The notes under the pieces are model-generated. The model saw only the letters and a program-made list of their open reading frames with translations, made no database searches and was not told the DNA's origin. This document shows, in pieces, positions 34,214-42,994 of a DNA stretch of 64,000 nt. Within the stretch, counting starts at the first letter, position 1; the number at the start of each line of letters is the position of its first letter. The stretch spans positions 558,001-622,000 of the forward strand of contig CBDDLM010000004.1 in the NCBI GenBank assembly GCA_965230665.1, read 5' to 3'. Both the position numbers and the translations under genes were made by a program. Source of the DNA: JAGNRR01 sp965230665. Lineage in GTDB: Bacteria > Bacteroidota > Bacteroidia > Chitinophagales > Chitinophagaceae.

Positions 34214-35074
34214 TTATTTACCTAACAGATCAACAACCATTTTAGCAGCTGCTGCACCTGAATTTTGTTGTTGTCCTGTGATTAAATTCCCATCGGTTAT
34301 CGCGTAAGCTGCAAAGGGTGCTGCTACCTTAAAATTTGTATGCTTAATTTTTTTGGCTTCATCTTCTATTCTATATGGTTGTATTTTTTGACCTACCGCT
34401 TTGTCCGCATAATCCTCCTCTGCGTTAGCAAAGCCAGTCCATGTTTTGTTGTTCACAAGTAATTTGCCAGCAGATGTTTTGGCTTCAAGTAAAAGAGTCG
34501 TGGAATGACAAACTGCTGCACTTGGTTTGTTCGCCTCATAGAATGACACAAATAGTTTTTCCAACACCTTGTTTCCTCTAAATGTATACATTGGTGCTTG
34601 CCCTCCAACTAAAAAAATAGCGTCGTAATCATCCGCACGTACTTCCGAGAGCTTTTTTGTATGTTCTAACATTTTATTGAAGGATTCTTGTTGCATATAA
34701 CCTAGAGAAATAACGTCGTGTGCAGAGTAACCGCTTTTATCATTAGGGTTTGAGTAGGCATCCATTTCAACTTTACCACCAGCTGTAGAGGCTAGGGTCA
34801 CTTCATACCCGGCAGTTTCAAAAACATGTAATGGATGTGTTAATTCTGCCGCCCAAAAACCAATAGGCCAACCTGTTTGTTTTGATACAGATGGACTACT
34901 AGCTACCATTAAAATTTTACCTTTTGAAGGCATTCCGTGTGCATGCACATAGTGCGTTGTCTCTTTTATACTGGTTTTCATTTCCTTTTGATGATTTGTT
35001 TGTGATTGACAGGCTGATATAGAAAAAAGCGTAATCAGCGTAAGTAATAAAGACTTGTTTTTCATTGTTTTCAT
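34214..35074 (-). CDS. DJ-1/PfpI family (Hsp31-like) lipoprotein
   Basis: 286 residues from the ATG at 35074. A lipoprotein signal ends at LFSISACQSQ. The catalytic domain has the nucleophilic cysteine in PSAAVCHSTT, the nearby Glu in GFWAAELTHP and the ILMVASSP strand, as in Hsp31/HchA-type glyoxalase III enzymes and chaperones. An exported, lipid-anchored member is unusual. It is divergent from an HxlR regulator, with repeats spanning its promoter (35097-35125), so induction by reactive aldehydes or quinones is a reasonable inference. Confidence 0.88.
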   Translation of the reverse strand: MKTMKNKSLLLTLITLFSISACQSQTNHQKEMKTSIKETTHYVHAHGMPSKGKILMVASSPSVSKQTGWPIGFWAAELTHPLHVFETAGYEVTLASTAGGKVEMDAYSNPNDKSGYSAHDVISLGYMQQESFNKMLEHTKKLSEVRADDYDAIFLVGGQAPMYTFRGNKVLEKLFVSFYEANKPSAAVCHSTTLLLEAKTSAGKLLVNNKTWTGFANAEEDYADKAVGQKIQPYRIEDEAKKIKHTNFKVAAPFAAYAITDGNLITGQQQNSGAAAAKMVVDLLGK

Positions 35075-35083
35075 ATTTGAAAG

Positions 35084-35091
35084 CAAACATA
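35084..35091 (-). promoter_or_regulatory. -7 box TATGTTTG (with -33 TTG) for DJ-1-like gene
   Basis: Perfect TAnnTTTG on the minus strand, 9 nt before the ATG at 35074; a -33 TTG (35112-35114) lies exactly 20 nt upstream. It contains the TTG that begins a longer spurious frame. Confidence 0.7.
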
Positions 35092-35096
35092 TATTT

Positions 35097-35125
35097 TATA
35101 CTTACCTTTGACAATATACTTACCT
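35097..35125. promoter_or_regulatory. Direct-repeat operator candidate at DJ-1-like promoter
   Basis: Two identical copies of TATACTTACCT at 35097-35107 and 35115-35125 (18-base period). The first lies between the -7 and -33 boxes of the DJ-1-like gene, the second directly upstream of the -33 box. The TACT/AGTA core is like half-sites of HxlR-family operators (YodB/CatR type). Confidence 0.55.
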
Positions 35126-35150
35126 AATCGATTGGTACTAACTTTTGGGA

Positions 35151-35173
35151 AAGTATTAATAAAATCAATACTT
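35151..35173. promoter_or_regulatory. Inverted-repeat operator candidate before hxlR
   Basis: Perfect 7-bp arms AAGTATT (35151-35157) and AATACTT (35167-35173) with a 9-base spacer, ending directly at the hxlR start codon; shares the ATACTT core with the direct repeats at 35097-35125, suggesting autoregulation. Confidence 0.45.
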
Positions 35174-35518
35174 ATGCCGGACTTTATTTATAAGAACAAA
35201 GTATATTATAATCCCGTAGAATTTGCAATGGATCGCATTGGTGGAACATGGAAAATGCCTATCCTTTGGCGATTAAAAGAACGTATTTTTCGGTTTGGAG
35301 AATTAAAAAAGGATATTCCTCATATAACAGATAAAATGCTCACTACACAACTGAGGCAATTGGAAGCGGAAGGTTTTATAAATCGGAAAGTTTACCCAGT
35401 TGTTCCGCCCAAAGTAGAGTACTCGATAACAGAAAAGGGAAGAACAGCGATCCCCATTATAGAAACCATCCGTAACTATGGCCTACAGCTCATGGAAAAC
35501 GAAGGAATAAATGAATAA
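35174..35518 (+). CDS. HxlR-family winged-helix transcriptional regulator
   Basis: 114 residues from the ATG at 35174 (MPDFIYKNKVYYNPVEFAMD). The HxlR fold is clear: IGGTWKMPILWRL, FRFGELKKDIPHITDKMLTTQLRQLEAEGFI and RKVYPVVPPKVEYSITEKG. Members sense electrophiles, quinones or aldehydes. The N-terminal cysteine used by YodB for sensing is absent, so the ligand mode differs. The longer frame from 35108 would pass through the operator region and is rejected. The divergent DJ-1-like gene is the likely target. Confidence 0.92.
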   Translation: MPDFIYKNKVYYNPVEFAMDRIGGTWKMPILWRLKERIFRFGELKKDIPHITDKMLTTQLRQLEAEGFINRKVYPVVPPKVEYSITEKGRTAIPIIETIRNYGLQLMENEGINE

Positions 35519-35569
35519 ATTTCAATCTATTAAACCAACGTTTTTCGTTAATTTTCAGTCTATATAATA

Positions 35570-37219
35570 ATGCAACGTAAGAATCTTATTTGCTGTTTTT
35601 GCCTTGTGCTATTCACTTTTAGCGCAGGAGCTCAGTTTAACAGTAATACATGGTATTTTGGAGAAGGAGCTGCAATCCAGTTTGATGAACAGGGACAGGT
35701 AAATAATTTATCAGATGGGCAGATTTTATACAATGAAGGCTTATCGGCTATAACAGATTGTAGCAACAATCTACTCCTTTATTCCAATAGTGAAAATGTT
35801 TACAATGCAAGTCACCAGATTATTAAAAATGGAGATGCTTTACTTGGTAGTCATTCTTCTACCCAAGGAGCTCTTCTTGTTCCTCTACCAAACAGTTGCA
35901 ACCAATTTTACTTGTTTACCCTTGATGATAAGGAAAATAGCTTTCAGGATGGCCTACGCTATTCTATAATTGACATGAACGCAAATGCAGGCCAAGGTGA
36001 GGTGATTAGTAAAAACAATTTGCTGTATACACAAAGTACCGAGAAAATGTGTGCTACACATCATGCAAATGGTACTGATATTTGGATTATCACACATGAA
36101 TATCAAACGAACAATTTTCGAGCATATCTCCTCACAGAATCAGGAATAATGCCAAACCCAATCGTTAGCTCAGTTGGTCCAGTGATTTCTCGAATCTTTA
36201 ATGGTATTGGGCAAATGAAAGCCTCTGTAAATGGTGATAGACTAGCTTATGTTAATTTACGTAGTGGAGCTGCTCTGTTCGACTTTGACAAAACGACTGG
36301 TACTGTTTCTAATCATATTTCCTTAGATATGAGCAGCAGCTATGGTGTTGAGTTTTCTCCTGACGGTAGCAAACTTTATACTACCTTTCATGCATTAGAC
36401 TATTTAAATGCGCCGGGTGCGGTGTATCAATTTGATTTAAACGCTGGAAGCACAGCCGCAATTAATCAATCTAAAACTTGGATCGGATCAAATCCACCTT
36501 TGACAGATATGCGCGGTTTACAACTAGCTCCAGATGGCAAAATCTATGTCGCCCGTTCTTTAGGTAAGCATTTAGGTGTTATTGAGCATCCTAATATGTT
36601 AGGTCTCGCAAGTAGTTACGTCGACTCGGGTTTCAGTCTTAATAATAAAATTTGCCTTTGGTCACTTCCAAGTTTTGTAAGTTCTATGATCTTTACTAAT
36701 CCTATTATTAATCAACCCGATTTCTCATTTGAAACGGATTGCGTTGGGAAAGAAAGCCGTTTTCAGAACGAATCAATTGGAGATCATTTAACTTATGAGT
36801 GGGACATGGGCGATGGCACTCAATACCAAAGCAAAGATGTATCGCACACATACACTCAAGAGGGCTCCTACTTGGTAAGACTAAGAACATACAAAAAATG
36901 CTGCTTTGAAGAACGCACTCAAAATATTGTAATAAAGCGTTGTCCGAATAAGTACTTCATCCCGAACTCATTTAGTCCAAATGGAGATGGTAAAAATGAT
37001 GAATGGAGAATTGTTGGTACAACGATAAAGAAAATCCAAATGTTTATTTTCAATAGGTGGGGCCAACAGATCTATAATAGTAATTCCTTGCAGTTTGGCT
37101 GGGATGGGAAGTTAGGTGGTGATCCTCAACCTATAGGCACTTATGCCTTTTATACTCATATTGAATTTAACGATGGCGAAGAAAAGGATTTGAATGGTTA
37201 CATCCATTTGATTCGGTAG
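35570..37219 (+). CDS. Secreted protein with PKD domain and T9SS type B sorting domain
   Basis: 549 residues. A signal peptide (to FSAGAQ, ~21) precedes a ~360-residue beta-propeller-like region (SSTQGALLVPLPNSCNQFYL, GVEFSPDGSKLYTTFH, RGLQLAPDGKIYVARS), a PKD domain (~388-450; YEWDMGDGTQ, SHTYTQEGSYLVRL) and the C-terminal CHU_C/gliding-type module (~455-549; IPNSFSPNGDGKNDEWRI, IFNRWGQQIY, GWDGK, GTYAFYTHIEF). The C-terminal module targets it to type IX secretion and the cell surface. Function of the propeller part unknown. Confidence 0.92.
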   Translation: MQRKNLICCFCLVLFTFSAGAQFNSNTWYFGEGAAIQFDEQGQVNNLSDGQILYNEGLSAITDCSNNLLLYSNSENVYNASHQIIKNGDALLGSHSSTQGALLVPLPNSCNQFYLFTLDDKENSFQDGLRYSIIDMNANAGQGEVISKNNLLYTQSTEKMCATHHANGTDIWIITHEYQTNNFRAYLLTESGIMPNPIVSSVGPVISRIFNGIGQMKASVNGDRLAYVNLRSGAALFDFDKTTGTVSNHISLDMSSSYGVEFSPDGSKLYTTFHALDYLNAPGAVYQFDLNAGSTAAINQSKTWIGSNPPLTDMRGLQLAPDGKIYVARSLGKHLGVIEHPNMLGLASSYVDSGFSLNNKICLWSLPSFVSSMIFTNPIINQPDFSFETDCVGKESRFQNESIGDHLTYEWDMGDGTQYQSKDVSHTYTQEGSYLVRLRTYKKCCFEERTQNIVIKRCPNKYFIPNSFSPNGDGKNDEWRIVGTTIKKIQMFIFNRWGQQIYNSNSLQFGWDGKLGGDPQPIGTYAFYTHIEFNDGEEKDLNGYIHLIR

Positions 37220-37228
37220 CCTACCAGC

Positions 37229-38308
37229 TCAGATCTTTTTTACAGCAAATAACTCATGCTCAAATTCTTTCCCTCTTAGCTTAACAAGCCCTGTAGAATG
37301 AATAGACCATTCATAGAGATTGGGTTGTATATAGTCGTATAATGATTTCGAAATTAAAAAAGAGGTGTTGAGTTGATTACATAAACTTTGAATTCTGGCA
37401 GTGGTATTTAATACATCGCCAGAATAAGTAATATCGCGTTTAATAATACCAACTTCCCCAGCCACAACCTGACCATAATGTGCACCAGCCTTAAACTGAG
37501 GTATATGGTCATATCGCCGTTTATAATATTCTTGTTTATTGATTAACTCTTCTTGAATTGCAAAAAAACAATTCAGATAGTCATTTACATTGCCAGTCGT
37601 TTTCATACTCCAAGATATAACCACTTCATCTCCAACATATTGATAAATCTCTGCTCGAGCATTGATGATCGGGTCGGTAATATCAGAAAAAATATCCTTC
37701 AAAAATTGGTGATAACGTTCACCACCTAGTTCCTCTGCAATAGACGTTGAAGATTTTAAATCAAGAAACATGAAAACTCTATCTTCTAGTTTTGGAGAAT
37801 GATATTTACCAGTAAGAATTTTCCATAAATTTCCTGGGCCGAATTTATTAGCTACCTGAACGGAAAAATGAGTCATGGCTACTACAACAGCCCAAAAAAG
37901 AATATTTTTTAGATGCATTGTATTCAAAATCTGCTCGCAAAGAAAAGCCTTAGCTTCAGGGTTTGTGAAAGGTTGCTCGTATATCAATATCGTAGGAATA
38001 AAAGCACTAATAAATGTTATTATTGAAATAATTAGGATGAACGATAAAATTACAATTGTAAGACCTGCGTAAAACGGTTTAGTCCTAAATCTTCGATTTA
38101 CAACGGTCAAAACTGTTCCACCCATGAGCCCTCCAAAGAAACCAGAAAGTACATTAAATTGCAAAGCCTTAGTAAGTGTATAATCTGCCCCATGCCCAGT
38201 AGACAAATGACTCTTTAGAAGAAACCAATCATAGGCAGTAAGAAACAAACCTAACAATAACCAGATTATAGCAATAGATAATATTCTATTGAAATGAATC
38301 CTGAACAT
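37229..38308 (-). CDS. Membrane-bound class III adenylate/guanylate cyclase
   Basis: 359 residues. Four membrane helices in the first ~165 residues (IAIIWLLLGLFLTAYDWF, VLSGFFGGLMGGTVLTVV, AGLTIVILSFILIISIITF, LFWAVVVAMTHFSVQV), then a class III cyclase domain: metal-binding FLDLKSSTSIAEELG, second Asp in YVGDEVVISW, and RDITYSGDVLNTTARIQ. It should make cAMP or cGMP from the cytoplasmic side, sensing through the membrane part. Start chosen at 38308; the upstream TTG lies in the -7 box. Confidence 0.9.
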   Translation of the reverse strand: MFRIHFNRILSIAIIWLLLGLFLTAYDWFLLKSHLSTGHGADYTLTKALQFNVLSGFFGGLMGGTVLTVVNRRFRTKPFYAGLTIVILSFILIISIITFISAFIPTILIYEQPFTNPEAKAFLCEQILNTMHLKNILFWAVVVAMTHFSVQVANKFGPGNLWKILTGKYHSPKLEDRVFMFLDLKSSTSIAEELGGERYHQFLKDIFSDITDPIINARAEIYQYVGDEVVISWSMKTTGNVNDYLNCFFAIQEELINKQEYYKRRYDHIPQFKAGAHYGQVVAGEVGIIKRDITYSGDVLNTTARIQSLCNQLNTSFLISKSLYDYIQPNLYEWSIHSTGLVKLRGKEFEHELFAVKKI

Positions 38309-38323
38309 ACCACATTTAAGCCC

Positions 38324-38331
38324 CAAATGTA
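38324..38331 (-). promoter_or_regulatory. -7 promoter box TACATTTG for cyclase gene
   Basis: Perfect TAnnTTTG on the minus strand, 15 nt before the ATG at 38308. Confidence 0.55.
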
Positions 38332-38419
38332 GCTCTTCGGTTTCGAAAGCTAATCATAACTAACGGTCAAATTGTCTTTTGTCTTTTAATTGTTCAATCA
38401 GTTTGTCGGTATCAGCTCT

Positions 38420-39808
38420 CTACTTCCCAATACAAAATCTACTAAAAACAGAACTTAAAACATCTTCATTAGTAATTTTACCAGTTATGCTACCTAAGGC
38501 ATCTAATGCCACTCGAGCATCAATGGAAACAAACTCACCGCTTACGTTATTTTGTAGTCCATCTTCTACCTTCTGAAGTGACTCCTGAGCTTTTTCCAAC
38601 GCATGCAAATGTCTAGCGTTTGATACCTGAATATCAGTTTGTATTTTTCTTTTTTCAATAGTCTTTACTAGTAATTTTTTTAATTTTTCCAAATTACGTT
38701 TTGTAACGGCTGATAGCTCCAGACAAGTATAATTTGTTAAGACTGCAACAGCTTCTTCTACATCATAAGCACTGCAATTACTTTCAAACTGATCAGATTT
38801 ATTGAGTACTATAATGACATCCTGATTAGAATCAAACTTTATACTTTTTACATTTTGGGCAATTTCACGATGCGGCTTATTAATATCAGCCAGATAAAGT
38901 ACGATACTGGCATCCTTTAATTTTTGAAAAGAACGTTCTATTCCCTTAGATTCTAATATATCATCCGTCATCCGAATACCTGCTGTATCTATAAACCTAA
39001 AGTTGATCCCATCAATACTCAACTCATCTTCAATAAAATCTCGGGTGGTTCCTGCAATATCACTAACAATAGCTTTCTCTTCATTAAGCAAGGCATTGAG
39101 CAAGGTTGACTTCCCCACATTAGGTTCACCAACAATGGCAACGGGCACCCCGTTCTTTAACACATTTCCGTATTGGAACGATTGTATGAGTGAATGAATG
39201 ACTTCCTTACTCTTATTAATCAATGCATAAAACTTTTCTCTATCAGCAAATTCGACATCCTCTTCGGAAAAATCCAACTCAAGCTCAATTAAAGCGGTAA
39301 AATCGATTAACTCTTGTCTCAATTCTTCTATTTGTTCAGAATATCCTCCACGCATCTGTTTGATGGCCAATTCATGCTGTCCTTTGCTTTGAGCAGCAAT
39401 AATATCGGCAACTGATTCCGCCTGACTCAAATCAAGTTTTCCGTTCATAAAAGCCCGCTGCGTAAACTCACCTGCGGTAGCTAAGCGTGCACCATTTTTT
39501 ATACATAGACTTATGATCTGTTGTAAAACATAGGGTGAACCATGCGCTGATATTTCAACACTATCCTCGCCTGTAAAAGAGTGAGGGTTCTTGAATATCG
39601 AAACGAGCACCTCGTCTATAACAGTTTCTCCATCTTTAATGACACCAAAATGTAAGGTATGACTTTCTTGTTGCGATAGTCGTTTACCAAAAAAAATAGT
39701 CTCAGCTACAGAAATAGCTCGATCTCCCGAAAGTCTTACGATTCCTATAGCCCCAACTCCGTTGGGAGTTGCCAATGCAACAATTGTATCATTATTCTTA
39801 GCGATCAT
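38420..39808 (-). CDS. mnmE: tRNA uridine-5-carboxymethylaminomethyl modification GTPase
   Basis: 462 residues. N-terminal tetrahydrofolate-binding domain (MIAKNNDTIVALATPNGVGA), central G domain inserted in a helical domain with P-loop GEPNVGKSTLLN, switch DIAGTTRDFIED, DTAGIR and LNKSD, and the terminal CIGK with the catalytic-site cysteine. With MnmG it modifies wobble U34 of tRNAs. The longer frame to 39835 contains the promoter box and is rejected. Confidence 0.97.
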   Translation of the reverse strand: MIAKNNDTIVALATPNGVGAIGIVRLSGDRAISVAETIFFGKRLSQQESHTLHFGVIKDGETVIDEVLVSIFKNPHSFTGEDSVEISAHGSPYVLQQIISLCIKNGARLATAGEFTQRAFMNGKLDLSQAESVADIIAAQSKGQHELAIKQMRGGYSEQIEELRQELIDFTALIELELDFSEEDVEFADREKFYALINKSKEVIHSLIQSFQYGNVLKNGVPVAIVGEPNVGKSTLLNALLNEEKAIVSDIAGTTRDFIEDELSIDGINFRFIDTAGIRMTDDILESKGIERSFQKLKDASIVLYLADINKPHREIAQNVKSIKFDSNQDVIIVLNKSDQFESNCSAYDVEEAVAVLTNYTCLELSAVTKRNLEKLKKLLVKTIEKRKIQTDIQVSNARHLHALEKAQESLQKVEDGLQNNVSGEFVSIDARVALDALGSITGKITNEDVLSSVFSRFCIGK

Positions 39809-39817
39809 ATGCGTGAA

Positions 39818-39825
39818 CAAAAATA
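39818..39825 (-). promoter_or_regulatory. -7 promoter box TATTTTTG for mnmE
   Basis: Perfect TAnnTTTG on the minus strand, 9 nt before the mnmE ATG at 39808. Confidence 0.6.
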
Positions 39826-39882
39826 CCCAAAACAAAGGCAGAAGTGTTATTATCTCTTATTTAATAATGTGCGTGTTTAGTA

Positions 39883-39890
39883 TATATTTG
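39883..39890 (+). promoter_or_regulatory. -7 promoter box TATATTTG for WecA/MraY-type gene
   Basis: Perfect TAnnTTTG, 17 nt before the ATG at 39908; faces away from the mnmE promoter. Confidence 0.55.
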
Positions 39891-39907
39891 CCTTCACGGG
39901 GATTCAT

Positions 39908-40993
39908 ATGATTGATAATTTCTATTTCTATCTGTTCGGTGCTTTTTTTACTAGCTTTATGCTTCAGTACCTCGTAATCGACCTCTCCTATAAGAGAGGT
40001 ATCTTTATTGACGATAACACTAGTGATCTCCCCCAGAAGTTTCATACGGCACCCACTCCACGTATTGGAGGTCTCGGGATCTTCATTGGCTGCTTCTTCT
40101 TAATGGTTAATACCGAAATTGGTCTCTTCCTCATGTTGGCTTCTGTTCCCGCTTTTGTTTCAGGATTCTTAGAGGACTTGTTTGCCAAAATTAGTCCGGG
40201 CAGACGTTTAATTATCATGCTGGTCTCAGCGGTGATGGCTATTTACCTTTTGGGAGTCGTGGTCACAAATTTCACTTTCTTTAAAGTGCCATTGGAAATA
40301 GGTGTTGTAATCACGTTGATCGCAATCATTGGTATGATTAACGGCACGAATCTAATTGATGGGATTAATGGTTTATCATCTGGCATTTCTATCATCATCT
40401 TTGCCACTTATTTTTTTATGAGTCGCATTGTAGGTGATATGGACATAGAATTTATAAGTATCATCTGTGTATTCACTTTACTTGGATTCTTTGTTTTTAA
40501 TTATCCTAAAGGGAAGATTTTTCTTGGCGATGGCGGTGCCTATTTTATAGGATTCATGCTAGCAGTTGTGGCTATTCTACTAAACAAAAACAGCGTAGAA
40601 AACGGTACGAACATCTCGCCCTGGTTTATTTTATGCACACTCATTCATCCAGTATGGGAAGTAATTTTTTCGTTTTTTAGAAAAGCTGTTATTGAGAAAG
40701 AGTCCCCATTTAAACCAGACCCATATCACATACACCAGTTTGTTTTTATTTATCTAGCCAAAAGAAATAATCCGGCTACAACCCTTATTATTCTGCCATT
40801 TGTGCTGATCAATAATTTAATTGCCATACAATTCTATGACCATCATATCGCACTCGTTATTTTGGCTTTTATCTACATAAGTATTTACACAATGGTTTAC
40901 TTGTATTTATATAAGAAGCACCAAAACGAAATTAAATCTGGTAAACATGCTATGACTAGAAAAGAAGGTTTAATTGATAAAAATCCATCGTAA
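39908..40993 (+). CDS. MraY/WecA-family undecaprenyl-phosphate sugar-1-phosphate transferase
   Basis: 361 residues, about ten membrane helices. Conserved motifs: DLPQKFHTAPTPRIGGLGIF, GTNLIDGINGLSSG (catalytic-site Asp), FLGDGGAYFIGFML and a cytoplasmic His-rich PDPYHIHQF. It moves a sugar-1-phosphate (probably GlcNAc-1-P) onto undecaprenyl phosphate to start O-antigen or capsule synthesis; MraY itself would sit in the mur cluster. It ends inside the 3' end of the porin gene (24-base overlap). Confidence 0.9.
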   Translation: MIDNFYFYLFGAFFTSFMLQYLVIDLSYKRGIFIDDNTSDLPQKFHTAPTPRIGGLGIFIGCFFLMVNTEIGLFLMLASVPAFVSGFLEDLFAKISPGRRLIIMLVSAVMAIYLLGVVVTNFTFFKVPLEIGVVITLIAIIGMINGTNLIDGINGLSSGISIIIFATYFFMSRIVGDMDIEFISIICVFTLLGFFVFNYPKGKIFLGDGGAYFIGFMLAVVAILLNKNSVENGTNISPWFILCTLIHPVWEVIFSFFRKAVIEKESPFKPDPYHIHQFVFIYLAKRNNPATTLIILPFVLINNLIAIQFYDHHIALVILAFIYISIYTMVYLYLYKKHQNEIKSGKHAMTRKEGLIDKNPS

Positions 40994-42967
40994 TCCAAAG
41001 CGAAACATCTGATTTTGCGCTGCATAGTTCACATAATTTAGATTATTCTTTACGAAAAAATGTTGCATTTGGTCTAAACTAATGCTAGCTCTAAAGCGCT
41101 TTATTCTGAAGTTGAAGAATGGATTTAAACGAGGAATCATTTGATACGTTACAGTTTGTTGAGGATTGAACGATTGAAAAATAGGTTGATAAATATCGTT
41201 TGTGTAAGCACTATTGAAGTATACATCAAATCCTGTACTTATTTCAAGCTTCTTTTTAAAAATGTAATCATTATAAGCTAGGCGATGGTAGGTAGCAACT
41301 AAGGGTAGTTGAATAGGTGTATTATCAGGAACAATTTGAAGTAATATTTTATTTACTGCGTACCATTTCCCAAAATTAAAACCCTTTTCTAACTGCAATT
41401 GTTGAATGCTAATAGCCTTACTATAGTTTTGATAATTGGGCGCTAGGCCAATACCATAAATGAGGTTATTAAATAAAAGACTATGCAATGAAACCTCAAA
41501 CTTCAGTTTTCTATTTTTATAATAAACACCCAGTGTTGTGTTAATCTGTGACTTTAAGTTTTTTGTTTCGTTCGTACCATTAACCTGAATAGACTCCGCT
41601 ACATAAAATGGTTGTTGAATAAACTGTCCTAGATCTACTCCTATTTCCCCTAAGGCTTTGGGCAATGTTTTACTCAGAGTACCAGCTAGGTTTAGATTTC
41701 CCTTAGCCATACCTGTATAATATAATTTGACATTGGCATCTAAAAACCAACTGGAGTCCTTGCTCTTTTTATTAGTGAGTGCTCCAAATATATAGTTGTT
41801 GATTGTTCGATTATCTGAAACCCAACCGCCAATTTTCTGATACTCAAAACCTATTCCACCCATAACCGAGAATACTTTTTCCTTGAGATAAACATTTCCT
41901 TCAGCAGAAATACTTGTACCAATAGTATTATTATCATATCGGACATTGAGCGTGTCACCATCTTTCAAGCTGTACTCATAATCGAAATAATTCAAACGGA
42001 AAGCTGTATCGGGCTGCCCATGTAAAAAACAATAACGCTCAGCGCTATAATAGATCTCATTAGCAAATGTCAGTATTGGCTTAAAGGTCTTATTCTTAAC
42101 ACTATCCTCATCGTAAGAAATCGTTGTTTTACCAATAGAATAGTCTTGAATAAAACGCACATTCACATCTCTACGATAATTTAAAAGAGGAGAACGTACT
42201 ATTGAAGAAGCAATATTAGCCCCTACCGGAATAATCACATGGTTGCTAAACTGAGGCTCCGTAAGAAACGAGTCTGAAGTTAACCCTAAGTTTTCATCTT
42301 GCTGTAATTTATTAAATAAGAATACTCCCTTGGCCGTGTACCTTTGATTTGGTGCTGTATAATCAGAGGTAAACTTGAAATTATCAATATTGTTTTTCTG
42401 TACATTAAAAAAACCCAGCGAGTTTATCTTACGGTATGCCGTACTAAAGTTCCAAAGTGGGGTAATATTTTGTGTATGAAATAACTCTAACACTTGTTCT
42501 TGTTTTGAGCCCGCGACGTAGCGCACTTGAGAAAAGGGTTTCGTTGTATTGTAAAACCTAAGTGTTTCAGGTGTATACCGATACGCTGTCCATCTATTGG
42601 GCAAAAGTGTATACCGAATGGGTAAATCAGCTCTTGCCTTTAAAGATTGATATGCCGCCCCAAGATTTCCTAAACTAACTTCCCATTCGTTCAAGAAGCC
42701 ATGACGATGTACATTTAGTATGGAAGTATCAATTGGAGTACGCTCTCCATCTTCATCCTCGTAGAAAATATTTACCGAATAGTCAAGCCCTTTCTCAGCA
42801 AAACCTTTTGCACTATCAGAGATAATTTTTGGATTGTCAACAATGGACTTATCATTTCCAATACCCGTAGTACCATTATAAATTTGTGCTGTACTGAACT
42901 TGCTTAAGAGTACAACTGCAATAAAAAAAACACCATATGCAATATGTGCAATGCGCTGTTTGGGCAT
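40970..42967 (-). CDS. Bacteroidota putative porin
   Basis: 665 residues. A signal peptide (YGVFFIAVVLLSKFSTAQ, to residue ~28) is followed by a disordered start and a large beta-barrel with many alternating strands (KLKFEVSLHSLLFNNLIYGI, FRFGLRWIFIN at the end). The N-terminal region IDTSILNVHRHGFLNEWEVSLGNLGAAYQSL fits the putative-porin family of Bacteroidota. Cargo unknown. It lies 27 bases after the nucleoside phosphorylase gene, but has its own promoter box in the gap. Confidence 0.85.
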   Translation of the reverse strand: MPKQRIAHIAYGVFFIAVVLLSKFSTAQIYNGTTGIGNDKSIVDNPKIISDSAKGFAEKGLDYSVNIFYEDEDGERTPIDTSILNVHRHGFLNEWEVSLGNLGAAYQSLKARADLPIRYTLLPNRWTAYRYTPETLRFYNTTKPFSQVRYVAGSKQEQVLELFHTQNITPLWNFSTAYRKINSLGFFNVQKNNIDNFKFTSDYTAPNQRYTAKGVFLFNKLQQDENLGLTSDSFLTEPQFSNHVIIPVGANIASSIVRSPLLNYRRDVNVRFIQDYSIGKTTISYDEDSVKNKTFKPILTFANEIYYSAERYCFLHGQPDTAFRLNYFDYEYSLKDGDTLNVRYDNNTIGTSISAEGNVYLKEKVFSVMGGIGFEYQKIGGWVSDNRTINNYIFGALTNKKSKDSSWFLDANVKLYYTGMAKGNLNLAGTLSKTLPKALGEIGVDLGQFIQQPFYVAESIQVNGTNETKNLKSQINTTLGVYYKNRKLKFEVSLHSLLFNNLIYGIGLAPNYQNYSKAISIQQLQLEKGFNFGKWYAVNKILLQIVPDNTPIQLPLVATYHRLAYNDYIFKKKLEISTGFDVYFNSAYTNDIYQPIFQSFNPQQTVTYQMIPRLNPFFNFRIKRFRASISLDQMQHFFVKNNLNYVNYAAQNQMFRFGLRWIFIN

Positions 42968-42975
42968 ACCATGCG

Positions 42976-42983
42976 CAAATGTA
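42976..42983 (-). promoter_or_regulatory. -7 promoter box TACATTTG for porin gene
   Basis: Perfect TAnnTTTG on the minus strand, ending 8 nt before the porin ATG at 42967, within the 27-base gap after the phosphorylase gene. Confidence 0.6.
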
Positions 42984-42994
42984 GAAAGGTCAAT

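Noticed and set aside
35108..35173. Longer start of the HxlR regulator
   Set aside because: The first 22 residues would be encoded by the operator-like repeats; the family starts near the ATG at 35174.
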